This document shows, one piece after another, positions 37,312-46,604 of a stretch of 64,000 nucleotides of DNA. The notes under the pieces are model-generated. The model had not been told where the DNA came from, did not search any database, and saw nothing but the letters and a program-made list of their open reading frames with translations. This DNA is from Pontibacter mucosus (GTDB lineage Bacteria; Bacteroidota; Bacteroidia; Cytophagales; Hymenobacteraceae). How positions within the stretch are numbered: position 1 is the first letter of the stretch; the number at the start of each line of letters is the position of its first letter. Both the position numbers and the translations under genes were made by a program. Location of the stretch: NCBI RefSeq assembly GCF_003054055.1, contig NZ_QBKI01000008.1, positions 62,001 to 126,000 on the forward strand. Direction: 5' to 3'.

Positions 37312-38085
37312 TTACACTTCCCCCCGCTTCTGCTGCCTGTTGTGCATGTATAGCTTCAGGTACTTATAGTATACCGACTCGGCCGACGAAACCGAGATGA
37401 TGAACCCCTCCGGGCCATCGAGGAAGCCGCGCTTGAGGATATAGGCCCTGAAAAAGCGGAAAAGCGGCTTGAGGATGACCATGGGCAGCGACACCGTTTT
37501 CCCGTCGCGGATGAGCGCCCTGGACGAGGCATCCGTAAACTTGTTGATTTGCCCCAGGTGCTGCGTGACGGTATAGTAGGAATAGTGCAGCAGGTCGCCG
37601 CGCAGGTGCTGCAGGGTAGCCCCCTGGCTCAGGATAATCTTATCATGCGGGTTCTCGCCGCCCCATACGGCCTTGCTGCGGTCGAACAGGCGGACTTTGG
37701 TATCGGGGTACCAGCCGGAGTGGTGGATCCACTTGCCGCAGTAGTTGGTGAGCCGGTTCATACTATAGGCGTCGGACTGCCAGTTGTTTTTTGCCGCCAG
37801 CACCGCCTGCTCCAACTCCGGCGAAAGGGCCTCATCCGCATCCAGCGACAGCACATGCTGAAAAGTAGCCTGGGTCAGTGCGTAATTCTTCTGCTCGATG
37901 TGCCCTTCAAACGGATGCTCCATAAACCTGGCCCCGTAGCTCAGGCAAATCTCCCTAGTGCGGTCGGTGGAGTAAGAGTCCACCACCACTAGCTCGTCCG
38001 CCACCCGCTTTACAGACTCCAGGCAACGGGCGATATTGCGCTCCTCGTTATAAGTGATGACAACAACAGAAAGTTTGACTGGCAT
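37312..38085 (-). CDS. Glycosyltransferase family 2, LPS-core type
   Basis: This GT-A enzyme of 257 residues starts with LSVVVITYNEERNIARCLES. The donor-binding DVDSYSTDRT-like segment reads VVDSYSTDRTREICLSYGAR, and the metal motif is LSLDADEAL near 85. The C-terminal part YFRAYILKRGFLDGPEGFII resembles the WaaE/KdtX-like group, which adds a sugar to the inner core of lipopolysaccharide. It is the convergent neighbour of the GT4 gene, so the pair probably belongs to envelope glycan synthesis. Confidence 0.88.
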   Translation of the reverse strand: MPVKLSVVVITYNEERNIARCLESVKRVADELVVVDSYSTDRTREICLSYGARFMEHPFEGHIEQKNYALTQATFQHVLSLDADEALSPELEQAVLAAKNNWQSDAYSMNRLTNYCGKWIHHSGWYPDTKVRLFDRSKAVWGGENPHDKIILSQGATLQHLRGDLLHYSYYTVTQHLGQINKFTDASSRALIRDGKTVSLPMVILKPLFRFFRAYILKRGFLDGPEGFIISVSSAESVYYKYLKLYMHNRQQKRGEV

Positions 38086-38369
38086 AAGGCGACTTCAAAA
38101 AAATCGGTAATCTATACGTTTATACTTTAACCGGTTTGGCTACGGCAAATTTAACCCTCAAAGGTATTCTAAAATCTTAAGTTACGCCTCTTACACACTC
38201 AAACTATACCTTTTACAGGCAAACTTCCCCCTATCACCAATAAAATGTAACCCTTAAACCCATACTTTTCAGCCATTCCTGCGTAAGCAAATTTATACTA
38301 TAACCTCCTTGCACTTGCACTTTGCAAAGACACAACTAGCACCGGGGCCTGTAAGTATGGAGACTGACC
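38086..38369. promoter_or_regulatory. Intergenic region with two -7-like boxes on the minus strand
   Basis: On the minus strand TACCTTTG (38159-38166) and TAAATTTG (38146-38153) both fit TAnnTTTG upstream of the family 2 glycosyltransferase. Neither has a clear TTTG partner. On the plus strand nothing convincing precedes the sensor kinase gene. Confidence 0.35.
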
Positions 38370-41342
38370 ATGTACCTGAGACGTTTACTCTTTTTTCTGA
38401 GCCTGTTCGTGGCTTCTGCCGCCACCGCACAACAGTACAACATACGCAGCTGGACGCTGGAGCAGGGGCTGCCGCAGTCGCAGGTGATGGCCATACAGCA
38501 GGACGAGAAGGGCTTTCTGTGGCTGGCTACGCGCGCCGGACTCAGCCGCTTTAACGGCATCAACTTTCATACCTACACCAAAGACCATGGCCTGAGCAGC
38601 CACAACATCTCCACCCTGTTTATCGACAGCCGCCAGCGCCTCTGGATAGGCACCACCGATGCGGGGCTGCAGCTCTTCGACGGCACCAGCTTTGAGCGGT
38701 ATGGGCCCGGCTACGGCCTGCGGGCGCAAGCCATTAACTGCATCTCCGAAGACAGGAAGGGCAACATCTGGCTGGCTACCAACGAGGGCATCTTTTACAT
38801 CACCAGCACCCGGGTGGAAAAGTATAAAGCGCTGCCCGATGCTTTCTATACAGCCATTGCCCATACTGCCTCCGGCGATCTGTGGGCAGGAACGCAGCAG
38901 AACGGCGTCTACAAAGTATCTGCCGATAACCTGGTGTCGCATTACACTCCCGAAAGCAGCGCCCTGCCGCACCAGCACATCACGGCCATCACTACCGACA
39001 ACGATGGCCATGTATGGATAGGCACGGCGCGCGGCCTGGCAAGAGCCAGCGACACCCTCAGCCAGGTGGAGTTGCCCGGCAACCTGGACAGCAGCTACGT
39101 TACCTGCTTTACCCACGACAGCTACAACAACCTCTGGATAGGGCTGCAGCGCGACGGACTGCTAAAGTATGACGGGCAGAGCTTTTCCTACATCACGCGC
39201 CGCAGCGGCCTTCGCACGAGCCGTATCACCTCGCTGGCCACCGACGCCGAGGGCAACGTCTGGATCGGCACCAACGGCTACGGCGTGCAGCAGTACCGGG
39301 CTCCGTGGTTTGTGCACTTCTTCGACTTTGGCCACCTCACCGAACCCCGCATCACAGCTGTGGGGCAAGACCAGTCGGGCACGCTTTGGTTTGGGACAGA
39401 TGAGGGCGAACTAGCACGGATGCTGCCGCGGGGTCCGGAGTGGCAAACACCTGCCCCATGGCCGCGCGGGGCGTCTATCTACCACTTTTTGCCAGCGGGC
39501 GAGGAGATGTGGGTAAGCACCAGCAATGGCATCTGGCGGCTGGGCAAGGGCAGCCCTAAAAGGTATGCTGTGGCCCAAGGACTGCCCTCCCCGGATGTAT
39601 ACCAGGGCGCAGTGGGCCCGGATGGCAAGTTATACTTTGCAACGGCCGGCGGCGTGGTCATGCTCTCGCAGGACTCGCTCAAACGCATTCCATTTGCCGG
39701 AGGCACCATCAAAGCGAGCACCATCTTCCGCGACAGCCAAAACAGACTATGGGTTGGCGCCGACCAGGGAGCCTTCCTGGTAGAGCAGGGGCAGCTGGTA
39801 AAGCCGCAGGAGCTCGCGCAACACCACCTGACCGAAATCCGCTCTATAACAGAGGACAAAAACGGAAATTTATACTTTGCCGCCTTCAACACGGGGCTTC
39901 TGGTGCTGCAGGGCAGCCAGGCTAAACTCTATACTTCTGCCGAGGGGTTACCCAACGAGGCCATAAAAACACTGTATACAGACGATCAGGATAACCTGTG
40001 GATAGCCACCAACCGCGAGTTGCTAAAGGTCGATCTCCCCTTGCTGCACAAGCAAGGCCGCTTTAGCTACCGTACCTACACCAGCCCAAGCGGCTTCAGG
40101 GGCCAGGAAGTATGCGACAATGCCATACTGCAGACAGCGGACGGACACATATGGTTTGGCACCAACAAAGGCCTTACGCACTACCTGCCCCACCTGGACC
40201 GCCAGCGGCCGGCTTATCCCAAGCTGGTGCTGACAGAGGTCCTGCTGCACTCTACCCCCACTGACTGGGATGCGTTGGGCTATAAAGTAGACAGCCTGAC
40301 CGGACTTCCCCGGAACCCGCGCCTCCCGTATACGCTCAACCACCTTTCCTTTAACTTTCACGGCATCTCGCTTTCAGACCCGGAGCAGGTAGAGTATAAG
40401 TATAGGCTCAGGGGCTTCGACGATACCTGGTCGCACGGTACGGAACGCTCTTACACCACCTTTGCCAACCTGCTGCCCGGCAGGTACACGTTTGAGCTGC
40501 TGGCCCGAAACACCGACGGCAACTGGACGCCCGAGCCGCTCACCTACAGCTTCACCATCACCCCTCCTTTCTGGCGGCGCGAGTGGTTTATCGGGGTGCT
40601 GCTGCTGGTGCTGGCCGGGGCGGTGCTGAGTGTGGTGCGCCTGCGCGAGCGGAGCCTGGTAAAAATGAACTCGCTGCTGGAGATGAAGGTGGATCACCGC
40701 ACCCGCCTCTTGGAGCGCCAGAACCGGGAGAAGGAGATTCTGCTGCAGGAAATCCACCACCGCGTTAAAAACAACTTGCAAATCGTTATCAGCATGCTTA
40801 ACCTGCAGGCCCGCCACGTGCAGGACCCCGCCGCGCAGGAAGTGATGCAGGCCCTGCGAAGCCGCGTGCGGTCCATGTCGCTGCTGCACGAGCGCCTCTA
40901 CCGCCACGACGACCTGGAACAAATCAGCCTGGAGGAATACTTTTTGGAGATTTGCGAAAGCCTTTATGCCTCTTATGGCGTAAGTATGGATAGAGTTGAG
41001 CTGGAATTGGATATTCCTTACACAAAAGTAGACTTAGACGCGGCAATTACGTTAGGCCTTATTGTAAACGAGCTTGTATCCAACACCTTAAAATACGCTT
41101 TCCCGAACAATGCGCATGGGGTGCTACGCATTGAGTTAAAGAAGCACGATGACGTGCAATATACCCTGACTATCAGCGACAATGGACGCGGCTTGCCGAA
41201 GGATTTCTTTGAGAAGCAGCAGAGCGGGCAGTCATTCGGGCTCAAGCTGGTGCAGTCGCTGAGCCGCAAACTGGAAGGCAATATTAGCTTTTACAACAAC
41301 CATGGCACAAAATCAATATTTTATTTTGTTTTGCCATCATAA
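38370..41342 (+). CDS. Propeller-type sensor histidine kinase (HisKA_2 family)
   Basis: This two-component sensor has 990 residues. A signal peptide (LLFFLSLFVASAATAQ) precedes about 13 propeller repeats with the core pattern xWIGTxxGLxxx, for example LWIGTTDAGLQLFDG and VWIGTNGYGVQQY. A Y_Y_Y domain follows (YKYRLRGFDDTWSHGTERSY), then one membrane segment (FIGVLLLVLAGAVLSVV). The cytoplasmic part has a coiled coil, the HisKA_2 phosphoacceptor EIHHRVKNNLQIVISMLNLQ and a HATPase with N box LGLIVNELVSNTLKYAF and G box ISDNGRGLP. It overlaps the LytTR regulator (TAATG). The ligand is unknown; in gut Bacteroides, propellers of this type sense glycans. Confidence 0.93.
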   Translation: MYLRRLLFFLSLFVASAATAQQYNIRSWTLEQGLPQSQVMAIQQDEKGFLWLATRAGLSRFNGINFHTYTKDHGLSSHNISTLFIDSRQRLWIGTTDAGLQLFDGTSFERYGPGYGLRAQAINCISEDRKGNIWLATNEGIFYITSTRVEKYKALPDAFYTAIAHTASGDLWAGTQQNGVYKVSADNLVSHYTPESSALPHQHITAITTDNDGHVWIGTARGLARASDTLSQVELPGNLDSSYVTCFTHDSYNNLWIGLQRDGLLKYDGQSFSYITRRSGLRTSRITSLATDAEGNVWIGTNGYGVQQYRAPWFVHFFDFGHLTEPRITAVGQDQSGTLWFGTDEGELARMLPRGPEWQTPAPWPRGASIYHFLPAGEEMWVSTSNGIWRLGKGSPKRYAVAQGLPSPDVYQGAVGPDGKLYFATAGGVVMLSQDSLKRIPFAGGTIKASTIFRDSQNRLWVGADQGAFLVEQGQLVKPQELAQHHLTEIRSITEDKNGNLYFAAFNTGLLVLQGSQAKLYTSAEGLPNEAIKTLYTDDQDNLWIATNRELLKVDLPLLHKQGRFSYRTYTSPSGFRGQEVCDNAILQTADGHIWFGTNKGLTHYLPHLDRQRPAYPKLVLTEVLLHSTPTDWDALGYKVDSLTGLPRNPRLPYTLNHLSFNFHGISLSDPEQVEYKYRLRGFDDTWSHGTERSYTTFANLLPGRYTFELLARNTDGNWTPEPLTYSFTITPPFWRREWFIGVLLLVLAGAVLSVVRLRERSLVKMNSLLEMKVDHRTRLLERQNREKEILLQEIHHRVKNNLQIVISMLNLQARHVQDPAAQEVMQALRSRVRSMSLLHERLYRHDDLEQISLEEYFLEICESLYASYGVSMDRVELELDIPYTKVDLDAAITLGLIVNELVSNTLKYAFPNNAHGVLRIELKKHDDVQYTLTISDNGRGLPKDFFEKQQSGQSFGLKLVQSLSRKLEGNISFYNNHGTKSIFYFVLPS

Positions 41343-41371
41343 TGTTATTTTTTACGTATGCACCTAATGCT

Positions 41372-42118
41372 ATGACAAAACCTAAAATCCTCATTTCGGA
41401 AGACGAGGTCATCATCGCAGAAGATCTAGCGGCAAGCCTGGAAGAATTAGGTTACGAAACGTGTGCGATAGACTCAGGGGAGGACACAATCGACATGATT
41501 CGGGAAACACAACCCGACCTGGTGCTGCTGGATATCAATCTGAAAGGCGATGCTGACGGAGTTAACATTGGTGCCCGCATCCGGGAGGAGTTCGGCATCC
41601 CGTTTATTTACCTTACGGCCTACGCTGACCCGGCCACGATTGACCGCGCCAAAAAAACGGAGCCGGATGGTTTTCTGGTCAAGCCTTTTGATGAGAAGAG
41701 CCTGCGCTCGGCCATCGAGATAGCCCTGTACAAGCACGACAGCAACCACAAAGACAACAGGCATAACAACGGCGCCAGCCTTAACCCGAAGGATAAGGAG
41801 GTGAACGCCGACTATATTTTTGTGAAGGTAAAGCACCGCATCATAAAGGTGCATTACAGCGATATTTTGTGGGTAGAGGCCTATGACAACTACTCCTTTA
41901 TCGTGACTGCCGACCAGAAATACCTGGTAAGCTCTACCCTGAAGGACATGGAGAACAAGCTTCCGTCGCAGAACTTTGTGCGCGTGCACCGCTCCTACAT
42001 CGCCAACCTGGACAAGATAGAGGCCCTGGAGGAAAACTCGGTGGTGTTCTCGAAAGGCGAGATCCCGATTGGCAAGTCTTACAAAAAGGCCCTGATGTCG
42101 CGGTTTAACATTATCTGA
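41372..42118 (+). CDS. LytTR-family response regulator
   Basis: The receiver domain starts MTKPKILISEDEVIIAEDLA, with the phosphoacceptor aspartate in VLLDINLKGDADG and the conserved threonine and lysine in IYLTAYAD and GFLVKPFDE. A 30-residue linker leads to a LytTR DNA-binding domain (YIFVKVKHRIIKVHYSDILW, then FVRVHRSYIANLDKIEAL). It is probably paired with the preceding kinase. The start is ambiguous: an ATG at 41342 overlaps the kinase stop as TAATG and would add ten residues; I prefer the later ATG from family alignment. Confidence 0.92.
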   Translation: MTKPKILISEDEVIIAEDLAASLEELGYETCAIDSGEDTIDMIRETQPDLVLLDINLKGDADGVNIGARIREEFGIPFIYLTAYADPATIDRAKKTEPDGFLVKPFDEKSLRSAIEIALYKHDSNHKDNRHNNGASLNPKDKEVNADYIFVKVKHRIIKVHYSDILWVEAYDNYSFIVTADQKYLVSSTLKDMENKLPSQNFVRVHRSYIANLDKIEALEENSVVFSKGEIPIGKSYKKALMSRFNII

Positions 42119-42170
42119 CGTATGGCCATCGTTCACTGAGGCATACTAATTAACGCTTCTGAAAAAACAA

Positions 42171-42198
42171 GAGGCCAGCACTTTGCAGTGCTGGCCTC
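42171..42198. terminator. Bidirectional terminator between the LytTR gene and ahcY
   Basis: A perfect 12-bp stem GAGGCCAGCACT/AGTGCTGGCCTC with a TTGC loop stands between the two convergent genes. An A run precedes it and a TTATACTT copy follows it. It can stop transcription from either side. Confidence 0.75.
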
Positions 42199-42221
42199 CT
42201 TATACTTACAGCCGTTCAGGC

Positions 42222-43529
42222 TTAGTATCTGTAGTACTCCGGCTTAAACGGACCTTCCACGGTTACGCCAATGTAGGCAGCCTGGTCAGGAGTCAGTTCG
42301 TCGAGCTCCACACCGATTTTACCCAGGTGCAGGCGGGCCACTTTCTCATCCAGGTGCTTGGGCAAAGTATAGACCTTGTTCTCGTAAGCATCAGCGTTCG
42401 TCCAAAGTTCAATCTGGGCCAGGGTCTGGTTAGAGAAAGAGTTAGACATCACAAACGATGGGTGTCCGGTAGCGCAGCCCAGGTTCACCAGGCGGCCTTC
42501 TGCCAGCACAATAACGTCTTTTCCATCGATGTTGTACAGGTCTACCTGCGGCTTTATCTCGTCTTTGGTGTTGCCATAGCTGCTGTTCAGCCAAGCCATG
42601 TCGATCTCGTTGTCGAAGTGGCCGATATTACAAACGATGGCCTTGTCCTTCATAGCGCGGAAGTGCTGCTCTGTAATGATATCTTTGTTACCAGTGGCAG
42701 TTACTACGATATCAGCCTCTTTTACGGCGTCAGCCATTCTTTTCACGGCAAAGCCGTCCATAGCAGCCTGCAGCGCGCAAATCGGGTCGATTTCGGTAAC
42801 GATAACACGGGCTCCGGCACCACGCAGCGAGGCAGCAGAACCTTTGCCCACGTCGCCATAACCCGCTACAACAGCCACTTTACCGGCCATCATCACGTCC
42901 GTGGCACGGCGAATCGCGTCTACCAAAGACTCTTTACAGCCATACTTGTTATCAAACTTAGACTTGGTAACTGAGTCGTTCACGTTGATGGCAGGCATGG
43001 GAAGCGTACCGTTTTTCACGCGCTCGTAGAGGCGGTGCACCCCGGTAGTCGTCTCTTCAGACAGCCCTTTGATACCGGAAGCCAGTTCCGGATACTTGTC
43101 CAGCACCATGTTGGTCAGGTCGCCACCGTCGTCGAGGATCATGTTGAGCGGCTTGCGGTCTTCCCCGAAGAAAAGCGTCTGCTCGATGCACCAGTCAAAC
43201 TCCTCGGCCGTCATGCCTTTCCAGGCGTAAACCGAGATACCGGCAGCGGCAATAGCGGCAGCGGCGTGGTCCTGGGTAGAGAAAATGTTGCAGGAAGACC
43301 AGGTAACCTCAGCACCCAGCTCCACCAGCGTTTCAATAAGAACAGCCGTCTGGATGGTCATGTGCAGACAGCCGGCAATGCGCGCACCAGCCAGCGGCTT
43401 GCTTGGGCCATACTCCTCGCGGATGGCCATCAGACCCGGCATCTCGGCCTCAGCCAGCCTAATTTCTTTGCGGCCCCACTCAGCCAGCGCTATATCTTTA
43501 ACTTTATACTTCAGATACGTCTCAACCAT
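42222..43529 (-). CDS. ahcY: Adenosylhomocysteinase
   Basis: It hydrolyses S-adenosylhomocysteine to adenosine and homocysteine, clearing the methylation by-product. I start it at [20 protein letters not shown] (435 residues); the longer frame adds 19 poorly conserved residues. The NAD-binding motif is [40 protein letters not shown] and the C-terminal [12 protein letters not shown] are family signatures. A strong promoter lies just upstream. Confidence 0.97.
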   Translation of the reverse strand: MVETYLKYKVKDIALAEWGRKEIRLAEAEMPGLMAIREEYGPSKPLAGARIAGCLHMTIQTAVLIETLVELGAEVTWSSCNIFSTQDHAAAAIAAAGISVYAWKGMTAEEFDWCIEQTLFFGEDRKPLNMILDDGGDLTNMVLDKYPELASGIKGLSEETTTGVHRLYERVKNGTLPMPAINVNDSVTKSKFDNKYGCKESLVDAIRRATDVMMAGKVAVVAGYGDVGKGSAASLRGAGARVIVTEIDPICALQAAMDGFAVKRMADAVKEADIVVTATGNKDIITEQHFRAMKDKAIVCNIGHFDNEIDMAWLNSSYGNTKDEIKPQVDLYNIDGKDVIVLAEGRLVNLGCATGHPSFVMSNSFSNQTLAQIELWTNADAYENKVYTLPKHLDEKVARLHLGKIGVELDELTPDQAAYIGVTVEGPFKPEYYRY

Positions 43530-43555
43530 TTTTTCTTCTTTTTTCTGATAAAACA

Positions 43556-43587
43556 CAAAATTACGCAATTTGTTGCATTCCATCAAG
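43556..43587 (-). promoter_or_regulatory. Bacteroidota-type promoter for ahcY
   Basis: On the minus strand TTG (within CTTG, 43584-43587) and TAATTTTG (43556-43563) are 20 bases apart, close to consensus. It lies about 27 bases upstream of the chosen ATG and inside the longer open frame, which supports the shorter start. No SAH riboswitch structure was recognised. Confidence 0.65.
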
Positions 43588-43623
43588 ATTAGCTGGTCTA
43601 CTGTGGCTAATAAACGGTGAGTA

Positions 43624-43661
43624 TAAAAAAACAGCGCCCACCAAAGGATGGCGGGCGCTGC
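43624..43661 (-). terminator. Terminator after the DUF4397 gene
   Basis: An 11-bp stem with one mismatch (CAGCGCCCGCC/GGTGGGCGCTG on the minus strand) is followed by a seven-base T run. It lies about 20 bases after the stop codon and upstream of the ahcY promoter. Confidence 0.75.
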
Positions 43662-43678
43662 AGCTACGGGTAAAGGAG

Positions 43679-44374
43679 TTATTCTTCGTTCACGATAACT
43701 TGTGCCCCGAGTGTGTTGGTGTTACCCTCTGGTGGGCTCAGGAAGCCACGGGCAAACACCGTGTAGATATCACCGCTTCTCAGCTCTACGTTCGGGATGG
43801 TGAGCACTGCCGTAGTGCTACCGGCCGGGCGAACTTCCAGCGTATAAGTCCCCGCACTGACAGGCGTAAAGGGAGTAGCCGATTTAAACGCACTATTGCT
43901 GAACAGCACCGGGCCACCCTGCACGGCAATGTCAACGGCAGGCGCATCCGGAGAGAGGTGCACAAAACGCACATGCGACATACCGCTGGCCGGGTCGGTC
44001 AAATCGTCTTCCAGCACCAGCGCTTCGATGTTATCCAGCGTGTTGATGGCGAACACAGTATAATCCTTGTCGCGCTGCAGGTTAAGGTCCGCATCGATGA
44101 CGGTGGTGGCGGTGCCCGCCGCATTTACCTTTATGTTCTGCGTGCCGGCCGGCAACTCCAGATACTCCGTGTTGTTGGGGAAGGTAAGGGGAGAGTTGTT
44201 CACTTTCACGTCATTAACCAGCAGGTCCACGCCAGGAGCATCCGGCGAAGCATGCACAACCATCACTTCCGCCTCCTCTACCAGGTCCACTCCGTCGTCA
44301 TCGTCATCGCATCCTGCCAGGAACAATGCGGGCACCACAGCCAGCACTGCCATTCTTTTCATCCAATACTTCAT
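43679..44374 (-). CDS. DUF4397 domain lipoprotein
   Basis: This 231-residue secreted lipoprotein has the signal [15 protein letters not shown], then an acidic run ([10 protein letters not shown]). Two tandem immunoglobulin-like halves follow, each beginning with a V(R)FVHxSPDAPxVD motif: [17 protein letters not shown] and [17 protein letters not shown]. This is the DUF4397 pattern. The family is surface-associated and of unknown function. The gene stands alone, divergent from the methyltransferase. Confidence 0.88.
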   Translation of the reverse strand: MKYWMKRMAVLAVVPALFLAGCDDDDDGVDLVEEAEVMVVHASPDAPGVDLLVNDVKVNNSPLTFPNNTEYLELPAGTQNIKVNAAGTATTVIDADLNLQRDKDYTVFAINTLDNIEALVLEDDLTDPASGMSHVRFVHLSPDAPAVDIAVQGGPVLFSNSAFKSATPFTPVSAGTYTLEVRPAGSTTAVLTIPNVELRSGDIYTVFARGFLSPPEGNTNTLGAQVIVNEE

Positions 44375-44505
44375 AGCTCATTCAGAAATTAAAGTTTAAT
44401 AAATTGATTGTTTTATACTTCCTTTAACTGCCGTGGCGATATTTTGTTTAACAAAAATGTAAAAACATTAAACAAATTAGTGTGCCGCCTCTTTTTTTTA
44501 ATCAA

Positions 44506-44513
44506 TATCTTTG
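44506..44513 (+). promoter_or_regulatory. Possible -7 box for the methyltransferase gene
   Basis: TATCTTTG fits TAnnTTTG, 23 bases before the ATG at 44536. The -33 element is not obvious. Confidence 0.4.
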
Positions 44514-44535
44514 CAGCAGCCCATACAAAACCGCC

Positions 44536-45723
44536 ATGCGTACATTTACACCCGAGGAGCAGGACTTTATACTTCGGCACCAGCAGCACGACGTAGCCCA
44601 GCTGATGCTGCAGGCCAGCCGCTATCCGCAGTTGCCGGTGCAGGAGCTGGTGCAGCAGATTAAAGCGCGGCAGAAGGCTGTCCAGAAGTTGCCTACCTGG
44701 GTGCAGCACCCGCAGGCGGTGTTCCCGGTGGCGCTGTCGGTGGAGCAGAGTTCTTCGGAGGAAACGGCGGCATATAAGGCCAGCCTGGTGCGCGGTAAAT
44801 TACTGGTTGACCTGACCGGCGGCTTTGGGGTGGACAGTTTATACTTTGCCCGCAGCTTTGCGCAGGTGGTACACGTGGAACAGAACCAGGAGCTGCAGGA
44901 GGTGGCCAGGTATAACTTCGGTCTGCTGGGCGCTGCGAACATCCAAAGTATAAACACCACGGCCGAGGACTTTCTGCAAACGATGGAGGGCAAGGCCGAT
45001 GTTTTATACTTAGACCCCGCCCGCCGCGGCCACCACGAGCAGAAGCTGCACCTGCTGCAGGACTGCGAGCCGGATGTGCTGCACCTGCTGCCGCTGCTCT
45101 TCCAGAAGGCCGACGCTATACTTTTGAAAACCTCGCCCATGCTCGACATTGAGCAGGCCCTGCAGGAACTGGCCCAGGTGGTGCAGGTGTGGGTGGTGGC
45201 GCTGCAGAACGAGGTGAAGGAAGTTTTATACCTGCTCCAGCCCGCAGCCCCCGCCCCTGCCGATGTGCCCCGCACGGCCGTAAACCTGCTGCCCAACGCC
45301 GCGCCGCAGTTGCTTACTTTCACCCGTGCTCAGGAGGAGGCTGCCAATCCCATTTATGCCGACCCGCTGGCATATGTGTATGAGCCGAACGCTGCCATCC
45401 TGAAGGCAGGGGCTTACCGTTTTCTGGGCCAGCACCTGCAGCTAAGCAAGCTGCACCCCAACAGCCACCTCTATACTTCGGCGCAGCTGCTGCCCCATTT
45501 CCCGGGCCGCAGCTTCAGGTGCCTTGACGTGAGCCGCTACAACAAAAAGGAACTGCTCAAACACCTGCCGGAGAAGAAGGCCAACATCACGGTGCGCAAC
45601 TTCCCGGAGTCGGTGGCGGATATCCGCAGGAAGACTGGCATTAAAGAGGGTGGCCATACCTACCTTTTCTTCACGACCGACAGGCATCAGAAGCCGGTCG
45701 TGCTCATCTGCGGGAAAGTATAA
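44536..45723 (+). CDS. THUMP-like class I SAM methyltransferase (PG_1098 type)
   Basis: The protein has 395 residues from MRTFTPEEQDFILRHQQHDV; an 18-codon longer frame exists but lacks family support. An N-terminal helical part precedes the Rossmann SAM-binding motif LLVDLTGGFGVDSLYFARSF (around 100). A catalytic-type motif VLYLDPARRGHHEQ is near 170. The C-terminal region (YEPNAAILKAGAYRFLGQHL) and KTGIKEGGHTYLFFTTDRHQ match the THUMP-like family known from Bacteroidota PG_1098. An RNA substrate is likely but unproven. Confidence 0.85.
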   Translation: MRTFTPEEQDFILRHQQHDVAQLMLQASRYPQLPVQELVQQIKARQKAVQKLPTWVQHPQAVFPVALSVEQSSSEETAAYKASLVRGKLLVDLTGGFGVDSLYFARSFAQVVHVEQNQELQEVARYNFGLLGAANIQSINTTAEDFLQTMEGKADVLYLDPARRGHHEQKLHLLQDCEPDVLHLLPLLFQKADAILLKTSPMLDIEQALQELAQVVQVWVVALQNEVKEVLYLLQPAAPAPADVPRTAVNLLPNAAPQLLTFTRAQEEAANPIYADPLAYVYEPNAAILKAGAYRFLGQHLQLSKLHPNSHLYTSAQLLPHFPGRSFRCLDVSRYNKKELLKHLPEKKANITVRNFPESVADIRRKTGIKEGGHTYLFFTTDRHQKPVVLICGKV

Positions 45724-46028
45724 CTGCCGTTCTCAGCCCGAACAAAGTATAAAAGTATAGCTGCTTCAGGCCGGGGTTTATACTTTGTATCCGTTTCCCG
45801 CACGTGCCATCGGACCGGTAACCCCACAGTGTACGGGAGCCATGGTGCCCGCCAGAACTAACTCTCAAAGCGCCAGCAATATCCCCAACAGCCGCCCCGA
45901 AACAGACACCGGTAACAAAAGACGCACTCAGGAGTTGTAACATAACATACACAGCAAACCGCCGTACACCTCTAGAACGGCTATGGCTGTAAGGTTTTTA
46001 TGTTTCACCAATAATCTACTGAAAACGA
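45724..46028. other. 305-bp intergenic region with a motif-armed hairpin
   Basis: No gene is seen. At 45742-45788 ACAAAGTATAAA and TTTATACTTTGT form an inverted repeat around a GC-rich loop, possibly the methyltransferase terminator. The rest is unstructured to the eye, with no clear promoter before the small gene at 46029. Confidence 0.5.
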
Positions 46029-46298
46029 ATGAAAGACCAGAAAAAGAGAAGCTGGGAGTTCCACGGCTTTGCAAGCAACCCTGAAAAGTCATTTGAGGCA
46101 GGCAAAAAAGGCAACCGCCTGGCCATCGAAAACTCCATTAGGAACAGCAACAACAGCCCGAATAACCCGATGGCCGAAAACCGCACCGCCTCTAAAACCA
46201 GCAACCAGAACAAGCCTGCACAAGGTAAAGGCTGGCAAAGTGTAAAAGCAGGCTCCAAAGAGGCAGGCCGCAAAAACGAGCGCACAGCCGAGGAATAG
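46029..46298 (+). CDS. Small basic, probably disordered protein
   Basis: This is an 89-residue protein that I do not recognise. It begins MKDQKKRSWEFHGFASNPEK and is rich in Lys, Asn, Ser and Gly (AGKKGNRLAIENSIRNSNNS); it has no hydrophobic segment and no cysteine. Its composition is that of stress-related hydrophilic proteins. It lies 17 bases upstream of a similar small gene, and a strong terminator follows the second gene, so the two look like one transcript. Confidence 0.65.
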   Translation: MKDQKKRSWEFHGFASNPEKSFEAGKKGNRLAIENSIRNSNNSPNNPMAENRTASKTSNQNKPAQGKGWQSVKAGSKEAGRKNERTAEE

Positions 46299-46315
46299 CC
46301 CGAACAACTTAACCT

Positions 46316-46501
46316 ATGAAAACCATGAAGAATCAGGATAAAAACAAGCAGAGCGATCTGACCGACAAAAACAAAAGCGGCAAGAAAGATACTGGCAACA
46401 GCCTGGACCGCGACATTACTGACAGCAAGCAGACCGGCAGAACGCCTCAGGCCCGCACTGACAACGAGCAGGATAGCGAAAGCAACAAGCGCAAGCGCTA
46501 A
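46316..46501 (+). CDS. Small, highly charged hydrophilic protein
   Basis: This 61-residue protein starts MKTMKNQDKNKQSDLTDKNK and ends SESNKRKR. Nearly every residue is polar or charged. There is an alternative start at the second Met (MKNQDK, 46325). No family is recognised. The pairing with the preceding gene and a terminator directly after it support a real gene. Confidence 0.6.
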   Translation: MKTMKNQDKNKQSDLTDKNKSGKKDTGNSLDRDITDSKQTGRTPQARTDNEQDSESNKRKR

Positions 46502-46522
46502 TCGCGAAGTTTAAAGTTTAGG

Positions 46523-46557
46523 AAAACAGCCACAGCACCTTATGCTGTGGCTGTTTT
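46523..46557 (+). terminator. Strong terminator after the small hydrophilic gene pair
   Basis: A 15-bp perfect stem AAAACAGCCACAGCA/TGCTGTGGCTGTTTT with a five-base loop lies 22 bases after the stop. The A and T ends make it usable in both directions. Confidence 0.8.
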
Positions 46558-46604
46558 GCGTTACGCTTCTTTGTAAATCTTCGTACTTTACCCGTATACG
46601 TTCC

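Noticed and set aside
38385..39116. 243-codon minus-strand frame under the sensor kinase
   Set aside because: It is antisense to the propeller repeats, with no motif.
43530..43586. 19-codon N-terminal extension of adenosylhomocysteinase
   Set aside because: A consensus promoter lies inside it and family members start at MVETYLKYK.
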